A DNA stretch of 64,000 nucleotides from Stappia sp. MMSF_3263 (lineage in GTDB: Bacteria > Pseudomonadota > Alphaproteobacteria > Rhizobiales > Stappiaceae), in contig NZ_JASHIK010000002.1 of the NCBI RefSeq assembly GCF_030733745.1, positions 62,001 through 126,000 of the forward strand, given 5' to 3'. Made by a program: the position numbers and the translations under genes. Below the pieces are notes generated by a model, which was not told the DNA's origin, did no database searches, and was given only the letters and a program-made list of their open reading frames with translations. Positions 37,378-46,523 of the stretch are shown here, in pieces; position 1 is the stretch's first letter, and the number at the start of each line of letters is the position of its first letter.

Positions 37378-39706
37378 GGACGCCACCGGCGAGGAAACAG
37401 GCGGGCTGCGGCGCGTGCGCCAGCCGTTGCCGCATGACAGTGCGGCCCGTCATGTGACCGGCGAGGCCGTCTATGTCGACGACATCCGTGAGCCGGCCGG
37501 CACGCTGCATGTGGTGCCGGGATGGGCACGTGATGCGACAAGAGGCAGGATCATCTCGCTCGATCTGGATGCGGTGCGCGCCGCACCGGGCGTGGTCGCG
37601 GTGCTTACTGGGGCCGATGTGCCGGGCAAGAACGACGTTTCGCCGGCACTCGGCGACGAGCCGATGTTCGTCGAGGAGGAAATCGAGTTCTGGGGGCAAC
37701 CTGTCTTCGCGGTCGTTGCCACCACCCGCGAGGCTGCCCGTCATGCGGAGCGCAAGGCGCGGTTCGAGATCGAGGCGCTTGCCCCGGTGCTGACCGTCGA
37801 GGACGCCGTTTCGGCGGACACGACAGTCCTGCCGGACTACCAGTTCCGCAAGGGGTCTCCGGAGACCGGGCTTGCCACCGCGCGCCAGCGACTGGAAGGC
37901 AGCCTGCAGATTGGCGGGCAGGAGCATTTCTATCTGGAAGGCCAGGTCTCCCTGGCGGTGCCGGGCGAGGATGGCGACATGTTCGTGCATACCTCCTCGC
38001 AGCATCCGAGCGAGACGCAGCATGTGATCGCCCGTGTCCTGGGGGTTCCGGATGCGGCGGTCACCGTCGAGGTCCGGCGCATGGGCGGCGGCTTCGGCGG
38101 CAAGGAGTCCCAGGCCAATCACTGGGCCGGGATCGCTGCCGTCGCGGCGCGGGTGACCGGGCATCCCTGCAAGATGCGCCTCGACCGCGACGACGACATG
38201 ATCATGACCGGCAAGCGGCACGATTTCCGGGCCGACTGGGTTCTCGGGCATGACGAGAACGGCCTTGTGCGCGCCATAGACATGCGCTTCTTCGCGCGCT
38301 GCGGATACTCGGCCGACCTGTCGCTCGGCGTTGTCGACCGGGCGATGTTCCACGCCGATTCCAGCTATTTCTATCCGGATGCGCTGATCCATTCCCGCAG
38401 GCTGAAGACCAACACCTGCTCGAACACGGCCTTTCGCGGGTTTGGCGGGCCGCAGGGGATGCTTGCCGCCGAGCTGATGATGGACACGCTTGCGATCCGT
38501 CTCGGCATCGATCCGCTCGACATCCGCAAGCGCAACTTCTACCGCGACGGGCGTGACGTCACCCCCTTCGGCATGAAGGTGGAGGAGCATGCCACGCTGC
38601 ATGCCGTTGTCGACGAACTGGAGGAAAGTTCCGACTATCGGGCCCGGCGAGAGGCGATCGCCGTCTTCAATTCGACGAGCCCGATCCTGAAGAAGGGACT
38701 GGCCCTGACCCCGGTGAAGTTCGGCATCTCGTTCACGCTGAAGCATCTCAACCAGGCCGGCGCGCTGGTGCATCTTTACACCGACGGCTCCATTCACCTG
38801 AACCATGGCGGCACAGAGATGGGGCAGGGGCTGTTCCAGAAGGTCGCCCAGATCGTTGCCGAGGAATTCGGTGTCTCGCTCGACCGGGTGAAGATCACCG
38901 CCACTCATACCGGAAAGGTGCCCAATACCGGCCCGACCGCGGCCTCCTCGGGCACCGACCTCAACGGCATGGCCGCCAAGATCGCCGCGGAAAAAATCCG
39001 GGCGCGACTTGTCGCCTTCGCCTGCGAGCGCTTCCAGGTCGAGCCCGACGCGATCTCCTTCCAGGACAATGGCGTGCGCATCGGCGAGGAGACCATCAGC
39101 CTCGGCCAGCTGGCGCGCGAGGCCCACATGGCGCGGATACAGCTTTCCGCCACGGGCTTTTATGCCACGCCGGGCATCACCTGGGATCGGCCGAGCGCCT
39201 CCGGCCAGCCGTTCTTCTATTTTGCCTATGGCGCGGCCTGTTCCGAAGTCACCATCGACACGATGACCGGCGAGATGCGTGTCGACCGGGTCGACATCCT
39301 TCACGATGTCGGACAGTCGCTCAATCCGGCCATCGACATCGGCCAGATCGAGGGCGGTTTCGTCCAAGGCATGGGCTGGCTGACCACTGAAGAGCTTGTC
39401 TGGGACGACTCCGGCCGGCTGCGCACCCATGCGCCCTCGACCTACAAGATCCCCACCGCCTCCGACGTGCCGGAGGACTTCCGTGTGAAACTGTTCGGCT
39501 CCACCGGCAATCCGTCGCCGACCGTCTACCGCTCGAAGGCGGTGGGCGAACCTCCGGTGATGCTGGCGATTTCCGTGTTCAGCGCCATTCACGACGCGGT
39601 GGCAAGCCTCAATCCCGGAGAAGTCCCCGAACTGGATGCCCCGGCGACGCCGGAAGAAATCCTCAAGGCCGTTTCCCATATGAAGCGGAGCCGGGCCCGC
39701 GCATGA
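37367..39706 (+). CDS. xdhB: Xanthine dehydrogenase large (molybdopterin) subunit
   Basis: 779-residue molybdenum subunit. Seen in order: the substrate-channel region PLPHDSAARHVTGEAVYVDDI, the molybdopterin motif GGGFGGKE (about residues 240-247), the NTAFRGFGGPQGM loop, the TGKVPNTGPTAASSG cofactor segment, and KAVGEPPVML with E728 at the position of the catalytic glutamate of bacterial XdhB. All are intact, so an active enzyme is expected. It overlaps xdhA and, by ATGA, xdhC. Confidence 0.96.
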   Translation: MRLEDATGEETGGLRRVRQPLPHDSAARHVTGEAVYVDDIREPAGTLHVVPGWARDATRGRIISLDLDAVRAAPGVVAVLTGADVPGKNDVSPALGDEPMFVEEEIEFWGQPVFAVVATTREAARHAERKARFEIEALAPVLTVEDAVSADTTVLPDYQFRKGSPETGLATARQRLEGSLQIGGQEHFYLEGQVSLAVPGEDGDMFVHTSSQHPSETQHVIARVLGVPDAAVTVEVRRMGGGFGGKESQANHWAGIAAVAARVTGHPCKMRLDRDDDMIMTGKRHDFRADWVLGHDENGLVRAIDMRFFARCGYSADLSLGVVDRAMFHADSSYFYPDALIHSRRLKTNTCSNTAFRGFGGPQGMLAAELMMDTLAIRLGIDPLDIRKRNFYRDGRDVTPFGMKVEEHATLHAVVDELEESSDYRARREAIAVFNSTSPILKKGLALTPVKFGISFTLKHLNQAGALVHLYTDGSIHLNHGGTEMGQGLFQKVAQIVAEEFGVSLDRVKITATHTGKVPNTGPTAASSGTDLNGMAAKIAAEKIRARLVAFACERFQVEPDAISFQDNGVRIGEETISLGQLAREAHMARIQLSATGFYATPGITWDRPSASGQPFFYFAYGAACSEVTIDTMTGEMRVDRVDILHDVGQSLNPAIDIGQIEGGFVQGMGWLTTEELVWDDSGRLRTHAPSTYKIPTASDVPEDFRVKLFGSTGNPSPTVYRSKAVGEPPVMLAISVFSAIHDAVASLNPGEVPELDAPATPEEILKAVSHMKRSRARA

Positions 39707-40728
39707 GAGACCCCTGGAGCGCTGTCGCCGCACTGCTGGAGCGCCACGGCACTTGCGCCATGGTCAGCGTTCTCGCGCTCGAAGGGTCGGGCCCGCGCGA
39801 GACGGGCGCGCGCATGGTGGTTGCCCCGGACGGCTCGTTCCACGGCACGATTGGCGGGGGAACGCTGGAGTTCGAGGCCATTGCCCTTGCACGGAAATGC
39901 GCCCTGGCGTCCGACGATCGCCTCGTGCTGCACGGTTTCTCGCTCGGCCCCGACCTTGGCCAGTGTTGCGGCGGACGGGTGACACTCGCGGTGGAGAGCT
40001 TCAGTACCGTACGCCGGGACGAGGTGGAGCGGCTGGCGGCGACGGCCCTGTCGGGCGGGATCGCGACCCGCGCCCGGATCGCCGCGGACGGGACGGTCGG
40101 ACCGCGTGAAATCCTGCCGGTTGAAGACGCGTGTGGGCCGGCGCTGGATCTTTCGGGATCGCTGCTGGTCGAGCGTTTCGAGATGCCGGCGACATCGCTG
40201 CTGCTGTTCGGGGCGGGCCATGTCGGGCGCGCCCTGGTTCTCGCTCTGGCACCGCTGCCGTTCAAGGTCAGTTGGGTCGACAGCCGGCCGGATGCGTTTC
40301 CAGGTCATGCACCGCGCAATGTCGTGTCCATCCATCACACCGATCCGCCCTCGCTTTTGACCGGTGCGAGCGGGCAGGTGAGCGCCCTGGCGACGGATGG
40401 CGCCGAGGTGCTGATCATGACCCATGACCACGGGCTCGACCTTGCCATCGCCGACGCGGCCCTGCACCGCGCGGGCATTCGCGGAGTCGGCATGATCGGC
40501 AGCCGCACCAAGGCGGCGCGCATGCGCTCCAGGCTACGCTCCGCCGGTCACGGCGAGGAGGCGATGGCGCGCTTCCGCTGCCCGATCGGAGTGTCCGGCA
40601 TCACGTCGAAGGAACCACCCGCAATCGCCCTTGCCGTGGCAAGCGAACTGATGATCCGGCGCGAGGCGGCCACGACTTTCCACAACAAAGAAGATGGCAG
40701 GCTTGCCGGGGGATTGAGGGTCGTATGA
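39703..40728 (+). CDS. xdhC: Xanthine dehydrogenase maturation factor XdhC
   Basis: 341 residues. CAMVSVLALEGSGPRETGARMVV and FHGTIGGGTLEFEA are the N-terminal XdhC/CoxI domain; the C-terminal Rossmann part has LLFGAGHVGRALVLAL (about 167-182), VLIMTHDHGLDLAI and GMIGSRTKAARM. XdhC binds the molybdenum cofactor, assists sulfuration and inserts it into XdhB. The ATG overlaps the xdhB stop (ATGA). The importer ATPase gene follows 19 bases downstream. Confidence 0.95.
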   Translation: MRDPWSAVAALLERHGTCAMVSVLALEGSGPRETGARMVVAPDGSFHGTIGGGTLEFEAIALARKCALASDDRLVLHGFSLGPDLGQCCGGRVTLAVESFSTVRRDEVERLAATALSGGIATRARIAADGTVGPREILPVEDACGPALDLSGSLLVERFEMPATSLLLFGAGHVGRALVLALAPLPFKVSWVDSRPDAFPGHAPRNVVSIHHTDPPSLLTGASGQVSALATDGAEVLIMTHDHGLDLAIADAALHRAGIRGVGMIGSRTKAARMRSRLRSAGHGEEAMARFRCPIGVSGITSKEPPAIALAVASELMIRREAATTFHNKEDGRLAGGLRVV

Positions 40729-40747
40729 TAAGGGCTCGGGGGGAGCG

Positions 40748-42331
40748 ATGACAGACAGAATACCGAGCGATCCGCCGGCGCCAGGCCGCGACAGGCAGGG
40801 GGAAATCCTGCTGGAGGCCAAGGGGATTTCCAAGCAGTTCGGCGACATCCTCGCCAATGACGACGTGTCCCTGACGATGCGGGCGGGGGAAATCCATGCG
40901 CTGCTCGGGGAGAACGGCGCGGGCAAGTCGACCCTGGTCAAGATCCTCTACGGCGCGCTCGAGCCCAATTCCGGCAGCCTGCACTGGCAAGGCAGGGAAG
41001 TGTCGATCGAGACGCCGGCGGAGGCGCGTCGCCTCGGCATCGGCATGGTGTTTCAACATTTCTCGCTGTTCGAGGCGCTGACGGTCGCGGAAAACATCGC
41101 GCTGGCCATGCCCCGCGCGATATCCATGCGCGATCTTTCCGCGCGCATTCGCGACGTCTCCCGCGATTACGGCCTGACACTCGATCCCGGCGCCGTCGTC
41201 GCGGATCTTCCGGTCGGCATCCGCCAGCGCATCGAAATCGTCCGCTGCCTGCTGCAGGAACCGCGCCTGATCATCATGGATGAACCGACCTCGGTGCTGA
41301 CGCCGCAGGAGGCGGATCAGCTGTTCCTGACCCTGCAACGCCTCACCTCTGAAGGCTGTGCGATCCTCTACATCTCCCACCGGCTTGAGGAAGTGCAGCG
41401 CATCTGCCACCACGCCACCGTCATGCGCCACGGCAAGGTGGTGGCCGAGTGCGACCCGGCCGAGGAGACCGCCGGTTCGCTGGCACGGCTCATGGTCGGC
41501 ACCGCTGTGCATGACCTGAAGCGCGGCGTGCCGACCAGGGAGGGTCCGGCGCGTTTGCAGCTTTCCGGACTGTCGGCCGGACCGGAAGGGCCGTTCTCGG
41601 TTCCTCTTGAGGGGATCGACCTGACCGTTCACGGGGGCGAGGTCGTGGCGATCGCCGGCATCGCGGGAAACGGGCAGGGGGAGCTCTTCGACCTGGTATC
41701 GGGGGAGCGGCGGGCCGAGAGGGCGGACAGTGTCCAGATCGACGGAAAACCGGTCGGACGCACGGGCATCACGGCCCGGCGGCGGTCGGGGGCAGCCTTC
41801 GTTCCCGAGGAGCGGCTTGGCCACGGTGCCGTGCCGGGTCTGAAGCTCTCGGAAAACATCGTGCTGACACGCCACGCAACGGGCGACGAGCTGACGCGCG
41901 GCGGCTTCGTCGACGGCCTGCGTGCCGGCCAGATGGAGCAGCGCATCAAAACCAATTACGACGTGCGCATGTCGCATGACGACCCGGAAGCGCGTGCTCT
42001 TTCGGGCGGCAACCTGCAGAAATTCGTCATCGGCCGCGAGCTTGACCGCCAGCCGGGCGTGCTTGTCGTCAATCAACCGACCTGGGGGGTCGATGCGGGC
42101 GCGGCGGCTCTCATCCGCCAGGAGCTGATAGACCTCAGCCGCCAGGGCGCGGCCGTCCTGGTCATCAGTCAGGATCTTGACGAGATTTTCGAGTTGGCCG
42201 ACAGGATCGCCGTCATTTCGCGCGGACGACTGTCCCTGCCGGAACCGGCGCACGGCATGACGCGCGAGCGCATCGGCCTGCTCATGGGCGGCATCGACGA
42301 CAAGACCGGGGGCGCGACACATGCGGCTTGA
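40748..42331 (+). CDS. ABC transporter ATP-binding protein of a nucleoside/purine importer (BMP type)
   Basis: 527 residues with two fused ABC domains as in sugar and nucleoside importers (RbsA/YufO type). The first has Walker A GENGAGKST (54-62) and Walker B LIIMDEPTSVLTPQEA. The second has the degenerate Walker A GIAGNGQGEL usual for this group and signature LSGGNLQKFVIGREL. Together with two permeases and a BMP-family binding protein it forms an importer for nucleosides or purine bases. Its place after xdhC argues for a substrate such as xanthine, hypoxanthine or their nucleosides. It overlaps the next gene by 11 bases. Confidence 0.93.
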   Translation: MTDRIPSDPPAPGRDRQGEILLEAKGISKQFGDILANDDVSLTMRAGEIHALLGENGAGKSTLVKILYGALEPNSGSLHWQGREVSIETPAEARRLGIGMVFQHFSLFEALTVAENIALAMPRAISMRDLSARIRDVSRDYGLTLDPGAVVADLPVGIRQRIEIVRCLLQEPRLIIMDEPTSVLTPQEADQLFLTLQRLTSEGCAILYISHRLEEVQRICHHATVMRHGKVVAECDPAEETAGSLARLMVGTAVHDLKRGVPTREGPARLQLSGLSAGPEGPFSVPLEGIDLTVHGGEVVAIAGIAGNGQGELFDLVSGERRAERADSVQIDGKPVGRTGITARRRSGAAFVPEERLGHGAVPGLKLSENIVLTRHATGDELTRGGFVDGLRAGQMEQRIKTNYDVRMSHDDPEARALSGGNLQKFVIGRELDRQPGVLVVNQPTWGVDAGAAALIRQELIDLSRQGAAVLVISQDLDEIFELADRIAVISRGRLSLPEPAHGMTRERIGLLMGGIDDKTGGATHAA

Positions 42332-43400
42332 GCTGGAAAAACGCGCAGAACGATCCAGCCTCATGGCCTTGTTGTCGCCGGTGATCGCGCTCGCGCTGAC
42401 GCTTGTCACCGGGGGAATCCTGTTCGCCGCCCTGGGGCAGAACCCGGTCATCGCCCTCTATACATTCTTCATCGAGCCGCTGACGGCATCCTGGTCCTTG
42501 CAGGAGCTGGTCGTCAAGGCGACCCCGCTGATCCTCATCGGCGTCGGCCTTGCCGTCTGCTACCTGTCGAACAACTGGAATATCGGCGCGGAAGGACAAT
42601 TCACCTTCGGCGCCATTGTAGGTTGTGTCCTGCCGATCATGTTTCCCGGTTTCGAGAGCGCGCTGACGCTTCCCCTGATGCTTGTCATGGGCGTTGCCGG
42701 GGGCATGGCCTGGGCGGCGATCCCGGCCTTTCTCAAGGTGCGGTTCGGCACCAACGAGATCTTGACCAGCCTGATGCTGGTCTATATCGCGCAGCTGCTG
42801 CTCGACTGGCTGGTGCGCGGTCCCTGGCGCGATCCGGACGGGTTCAACTTTCCCGAAAGCCGGGTCTTTTCCGAAGCGGCGACCCTGCCGGCCCTGGCCG
42901 ACGGGCGCATGCATCTCGGGGCCATCTTCGCGATCATCGCGGTGTTGATCATGGCGGTGGTTCTGCTCAAGTCGCTGAAGGGCTTCGAGATCAGGGTGCT
43001 GGGGCAGGCCCCGCGCGCGGGCCGCTTCGCCGGCTTCTCGCAGAACCGGATGGTCTGGTTCGCCTTTCTGCTCGCCGGCGGTCTCGCCGGCCTTGCCGGC
43101 ATCAGCGAAGTCTCGGGGTCCGTGAACCAGCTGACGCCGATCGTCTCGCCGGGCTACGGCTTCACCGCGATCATCGTGGCGTTTCTCGGCCGGCTCAATC
43201 CGATCGGGATCTTCTTTTCAGGCTTCCTTCTGGCGCTGTCCTATCTTGGCGGGGAGGCCGCACAGGTCGGGTTGGGCATCTCCGACAAGACCACTCGCGT
43301 CTTTCAGGGGATGCTGCTTTTCTACGTGCTCGCCTGCGACACACTGATCCTGTATCGGGTCCGCTTCGGGCGGCCGTCGGCGACGGGCAGGGGGAACTGA
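42321..43400 (+). CDS. ABC transporter permease of the purine/nucleoside importer (YufP-like)
   Basis: 359-residue inner-membrane permease with about nine to ten hydrophobic segments. LVVKATPLILIGVGLAVCYLSNNWNIGAEGQFTFGAIVG and FLKVRFGTNEILTSLMLVYIAQLLLDWLV match the BPD_transp_2 family in BMP-type nucleoside systems. GQAPRAGRFAGFS forms the coupling-helix region. It is encoded between its ATPase and partner permease, with three bases to the next start. Confidence 0.92.
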   Translation: MRLELEKRAERSSLMALLSPVIALALTLVTGGILFAALGQNPVIALYTFFIEPLTASWSLQELVVKATPLILIGVGLAVCYLSNNWNIGAEGQFTFGAIVGCVLPIMFPGFESALTLPLMLVMGVAGGMAWAAIPAFLKVRFGTNEILTSLMLVYIAQLLLDWLVRGPWRDPDGFNFPESRVFSEAATLPALADGRMHLGAIFAIIAVLIMAVVLLKSLKGFEIRVLGQAPRAGRFAGFSQNRMVWFAFLLAGGLAGLAGISEVSGSVNQLTPIVSPGYGFTAIIVAFLGRLNPIGIFFSGFLLALSYLGGEAAQVGLGISDKTTRVFQGMLLFYVLACDTLILYRVRFGRPSATGRGN

Positions 43401-43403
43401 TCC

Positions 43404-44324
43404 ATGGGAGCCTATGAATCCATTCTGTTGACGGTGATCACCGCGGCCACGCCGCTGTTGCTCGCCGCCATCGGCGAACTGGTCGTGGAGCGCTCGGGCG
43501 TCCTCAATCTCGGCGTCGAAGGCATGATGATCGTCGGCGCGGTGATGGGCTTTGCCGGGGCGCAGGCCACCGGTTCGCCCTATGTCGGGGCCCTGTGTGC
43601 GCTGCTGGCGGGCATGGGGATGGCGCTGCTCTTCGGCTTCCTGACGTTGCACCTCGTCGCCAACCAGGTGGCGACCGGGCTGGCGCTGACCCTGCTCGGA
43701 CTGGGCCTGTCGGGCATGATCGGCGAGGCCTTTGTCGGACGGCCGGGAATCAAGCTGCAAGCGCTGTCGATCCCGGGCCTAAGCGACCTTCCGCTCGTCG
43801 GGCGGATCGTGTTCGGCCAGGACCTGCTCGTCTATGTGTCGCTGGCGCTCGTTGCGGGCGTGACCTTTGTCCTTTTCCGCACGCGTGCGGGGCTCGTCAT
43901 CCGTGCCGTCGGCGACAACCACGGTTCCGCCCATGCGCTCGGCGTCTCGGTGCTCAAGGTCCGTTATCTTGCCGTGCTGTTCGGCGGCGCCTGCGCGGGG
44001 CTCGCGGGCGGCTATCTCTCGCTTGCCTACACGCCGCAATGGATCGAGGGGATGACCGCCGGGCGCGGCTGGATCGCGCTGGCGCTGGTCGTCTTCGCCA
44101 CATGGCGTCCGTTGCGGGTTCTGGCCGGCGCCTATCTCTTTGGCGCCGTGGGCATCCTGCAGTTCCATGCACAGGCGCACGGGGTCTCGATTCCCTCGCA
44201 GTTCCTGTCCGCCTTGCCCTATGCTGCGACCATCGCCGTGCTTGTCATCATATCGCGAAACCGTATCCTGACCCGGATCAACACGCCGGCCTGCCTTGGC
44301 AGGCCTTTCGTGCCGGACCGGTGA
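43404..44324 (+). CDS. ABC transporter permease of the purine/nucleoside importer (YufQ-like)
   Basis: 306-residue second permease. TAATPLLLAAIGELVVERSGVLNLGVEGMMIVGAVMGF is the characteristic N-terminal half, and RTRAGLVIRAVGDNHGSAHALGVSV carries the coupling region. GGACAGLAGGYLSLAYTPQWIEGMTAGRGWIALALVVF is typical of the BMP-type importers. It pairs with the preceding permease. A 99-base gap with two hairpins precedes the binding-protein gene. Confidence 0.92.
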   Translation: MGAYESILLTVITAATPLLLAAIGELVVERSGVLNLGVEGMMIVGAVMGFAGAQATGSPYVGALCALLAGMGMALLFGFLTLHLVANQVATGLALTLLGLGLSGMIGEAFVGRPGIKLQALSIPGLSDLPLVGRIVFGQDLLVYVSLALVAGVTFVLFRTRAGLVIRAVGDNHGSAHALGVSVLKVRYLAVLFGGACAGLAGGYLSLAYTPQWIEGMTAGRGWIALALVVFATWRPLRVLAGAYLFGAVGILQFHAQAHGVSIPSQFLSALPYAATIAVLVIISRNRILTRINTPACLGRPFVPDR

Positions 44325-44336
44325 TGCGTGAAATGC

Positions 44337-44397
44337 CGGGCAGGGGGGGTGATCCCTCCCGCCCGAAAAGAGCCGTCGGGGGCAACCGACGTCGGCT
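44337..44397 (+). promoter_or_regulatory. Two intercistronic hairpins before the BMP binding-protein gene
   Basis: The first pairs CGGGC (44337-44341) with GCCCG (44361-44365), extended by a G-run against CCCTCCC. The second pairs AGCCG (44371-44375) with CGGCT (44393-44397), with inner TCGG/CCGA. Neither has a T-run. In such operons they usually adjust the level of the binding protein relative to membrane parts. Confidence 0.5.
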
Positions 44398-44423
44398 TCA
44401 CACAGGGGACGTAGGAGCTTGAA

Positions 44424-45491
44424 ATGAAAAAAGTTCTTGGATTGGCAGCGGTAGCGCTGCTTGGCCTGGGCCTCGTTGGCGCCCAGGCCGCGGACAAGCT
44501 GAAGATCGGCTTCATCTATGTCGGCCCGATCGGCGACCATGGCTGGTCCTACCAGCACAACCAGGGCCGGATCGCGATCGAGGAAGAGTTCGGCGATCAG
44601 GTCGAGACCGTCTATATCGAGAATGTCTCGGAAGGTCCGGATGCCGAGCGTGCCATCGAGCGCCTGGCCCGCGACGGCGCCGGGCTCATCTTCACCACCT
44701 CGTTCGGCTTCATGAACCCGACCGTCAAGGTCGCCAAGAAGTTCCCGGACGTGAAGTTCGAGCATGCCACCGGCTACAAGCGCGCCGATAACCTGTCGAC
44801 CTATTCGGCCCGCTTCTACGAAGGGCGCTACATCATCGGCCAGATCGCCGCGAAGATGTCGAAGTCCGGAACCGCCGGCTACATCGCCTCCTTCCCGATC
44901 CCCGAAGTGGTGCGTGGCATCAACTCCTTCATGCTTGGCGCGCAGTCGGTCAATCCGGACTTCAAGGTCAAGGTCGTGTGGGTGAACACCTGGTATGACC
45001 CGGGCAAGGAAGCGGACGCCGCCAAGGCGCTGCTCGACCAGGGCGCCGACGTGATCGCCCAGCACACGGACAGCCCGGCGCCGCTGCAGGTTGCCGAGGA
45101 GCGTGGCGCGATCGGTTTCGGCCAGGCCTCCGACATGATCAACTTCGCGCCCAAGGCGCAGCTCACGGCAATCGTCGATGACTGGAGTGTCTACTACAAG
45201 GGCCGCGTCAAGGCGGTTCTCGATGGCACCTGGAAGAGCGAAGACGTGTGGGGCGGCCTTGCCGCCGAAATGGTGCTGATGGCGCCGTACACCAACCTGC
45301 CGGAAGACGTTGCCAAGGCCGCTGCGGAAACGCAGGAGAAGATCCGCTCGGGCGAGTTCCATCCCTTCACCGGTCCTATCTTCAAGCAGGACGGTTCGCA
45401 GGCGGTCGGTGAGGGCGAAATCCTCGACGACGGCACGCTTCTGGGCATGAACTGGTACATCAAGGGCATCGACGACAAGCTGCCTCAGTAA
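44424..45491 (+). CDS. BMP-family substrate-binding protein of the purine/nucleoside importer
   Basis: 355 residues with a Sec signal peptide (MKKVLGLAAVALLGLGLVGAQA). KIGFIYVGPIGDHGWSYQHNQGRIAIE, IENVSEGPDAERAIERLARDGAGLIFTTSFGFM and HTDSPAPLQVAEE match the Med/BMP family; members related to PnrA/TmpC and YufN bind purine nucleosides. It is the last gene of the purine unit and lies just before the strong terminator. ATG follows TAGGAGC. Confidence 0.93.
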   Translation: MKKVLGLAAVALLGLGLVGAQAADKLKIGFIYVGPIGDHGWSYQHNQGRIAIEEEFGDQVETVYIENVSEGPDAERAIERLARDGAGLIFTTSFGFMNPTVKVAKKFPDVKFEHATGYKRADNLSTYSARFYEGRYIIGQIAAKMSKSGTAGYIASFPIPEVVRGINSFMLGAQSVNPDFKVKVVWVNTWYDPGKEADAAKALLDQGADVIAQHTDSPAPLQVAEERGAIGFGQASDMINFAPKAQLTAIVDDWSVYYKGRVKAVLDGTWKSEDVWGGLAAEMVLMAPYTNLPEDVAKAAAETQEKIRSGEFHPFTGPIFKQDGSQAVGEGEILDDGTLLGMNWYIKGIDDKLPQ

Positions 45492-45511
45492 GGCGGAGTC
45501 AGCCAGATGAG

Positions 45512-45545
45512 ACGCCGGGAGAAGAATCTCCCGGCGTTTTCTTTT
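45512..45545 (+). terminator. Strong intrinsic terminator ending the purine unit
   Basis: ACGCCGGGAGA (45512-45522) pairs perfectly with TCTCCCGGCGT (45527-45537) around an AGAA tetraloop, followed by TTTCTTTTTC. It lies 21 bases past the stop of the BMP protein gene. Confidence 0.93.
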
Positions 45546-45591
45546 TCGGCAAGCGGGGTTGCGGAATTGACGTCTGTACCCAAGATGCATG

Positions 45592-45850
45592 ACCCTCAAG
45601 GCGCCGAAGCAGGGAGCCAGCCTCCAGAAGCGTCTCTATTGCGTACAGCGCGTCGCCTTCCTGTTCACCGGCGGCGACATTCCGCATGCACACGCGCATC
45701 TCGTTCCGATGGTCGAAGGCACGGACATTACCTCGCGCCGCTATATTCGCGAGGAGACACTCACCTTTGCCGAGATCCCGACGCCGCCGCCCGCAGAACT
45801 TGCCAAGGTGGCAAAGGAGATCCGCACAGCGATGGAGGAGGGTGGTCAGT
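45592..45850 (+). pseudogene. HIT-family protein remnant (C-terminal half only)
   Basis: This frame gives the second half of a histidine-triad protein: RVAFLFTGGDIPHAHAHLVPMVEGTD holds the HxHxHxx active-site motif, followed by ITSRRYIREETLTFAEIP and a helix ending TAMEEGG. The first half of the domain (the nucleotide-binding strands and the usual Cys/Phe opening) is missing; the sequence upstream is the operon terminator. Just past it the DNA turns AT-rich and the frame runs on without family match. It is best read as a truncated, non-functional gene left by a deletion or replacement. Confidence 0.75.
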
Positions 45851-45908
45851 TAAAGAAATTTCATTTCATATTTAAAAACAATATGTTATTCTTTTCCTGT
45901 CAGGCTGG

Positions 45909-46457
45909 TCATGTTTTCCGGGCATTCAGTTTGGCCAGTTTCTTGATCTCGGCAGCACTCGGTTTCACAGGCTGTCCGCCCGGGTCATATGCCACCTTGA
46001 AGGTGAAAGCCCGCGGGGTCGGGCCATGCGAGATCAGTTCCTCAAACCGGTCGACCGCTTCGCGCCAGTCCGGTCTGCGGCCGTCTTCAACCCACCACAA
46101 CACGTACTCGGGAATGTGATCTGCGGGAACGTGCCAGTGCTGACCGTGCCGAAGAACGCCTCCATGAAGACCATGATAGGTGGCCGCCATGAGCGTCTCG
46201 AGCGTGGTCCAGAGAGACAGCGTCGAGGGAGCCCAGCCATCGCCATTGGAGTTCGTCCAGCAGGCCGGAAACACCTGTTCGCCCCAGCTTTCGGGCCCGG
46301 GTTCTCCATCGTAGCCGGACCGTGAAATGAAACCTTCGGCCTTTTCGAAAGCCGCGAACGTGCCGGGTTCGGCGTCCCTGAAGCCCTTTATCCGATCCGA
46401 TTGATACGGGGCGACGAACTGATTGAACGTATAGACGGCAAGCCGCTGCCTCCGCAT
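45909..46457 (-). CDS. DUF3291-family protein
   Basis: 182 residues, cytoplasmic. LAVYTFNQFVAPYQSDRIKGFRDAEPG opens the family pattern; TLSLWTTLETLMAATYHG, EYVLWWVEDGRRPDWREAVDRFEELISHGPTPRAFTF is the conserved C-terminal core of DUF3291, related to antibiotic-biosynthesis-monooxygenase-like folds. Function unknown. ATG 46457 follows GGGGAAGAAG; an upstream ATG at 46517 is less likely. It lies 66 bases downstream of the SH3-like gene on the same strand, next to the HIT remnant. Confidence 0.8.
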   Translation of the reverse strand: MRRQRLAVYTFNQFVAPYQSDRIKGFRDAEPGTFAAFEKAEGFISRSGYDGEPGPESWGEQVFPACWTNSNGDGWAPSTLSLWTTLETLMAATYHGLHGGVLRHGQHWHVPADHIPEYVLWWVEDGRRPDWREAVDRFEELISHGPTPRAFTFKVAYDPGGQPVKPSAAEIKKLAKLNARKT

Positions 46458-46523
46458 TCGCTTCTTCCCCGCTATCTGCGCTTGCATGGGTTGTCTTGCT
46501 GCATTATCCGGCATCATCGCTTT

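Noticed and set aside
37232-39733. 833-codon minus-strand frame opposite xdhB
   Set aside because: xdhB has all molybdenum-hydroxylase motifs; the antisense frame has none.
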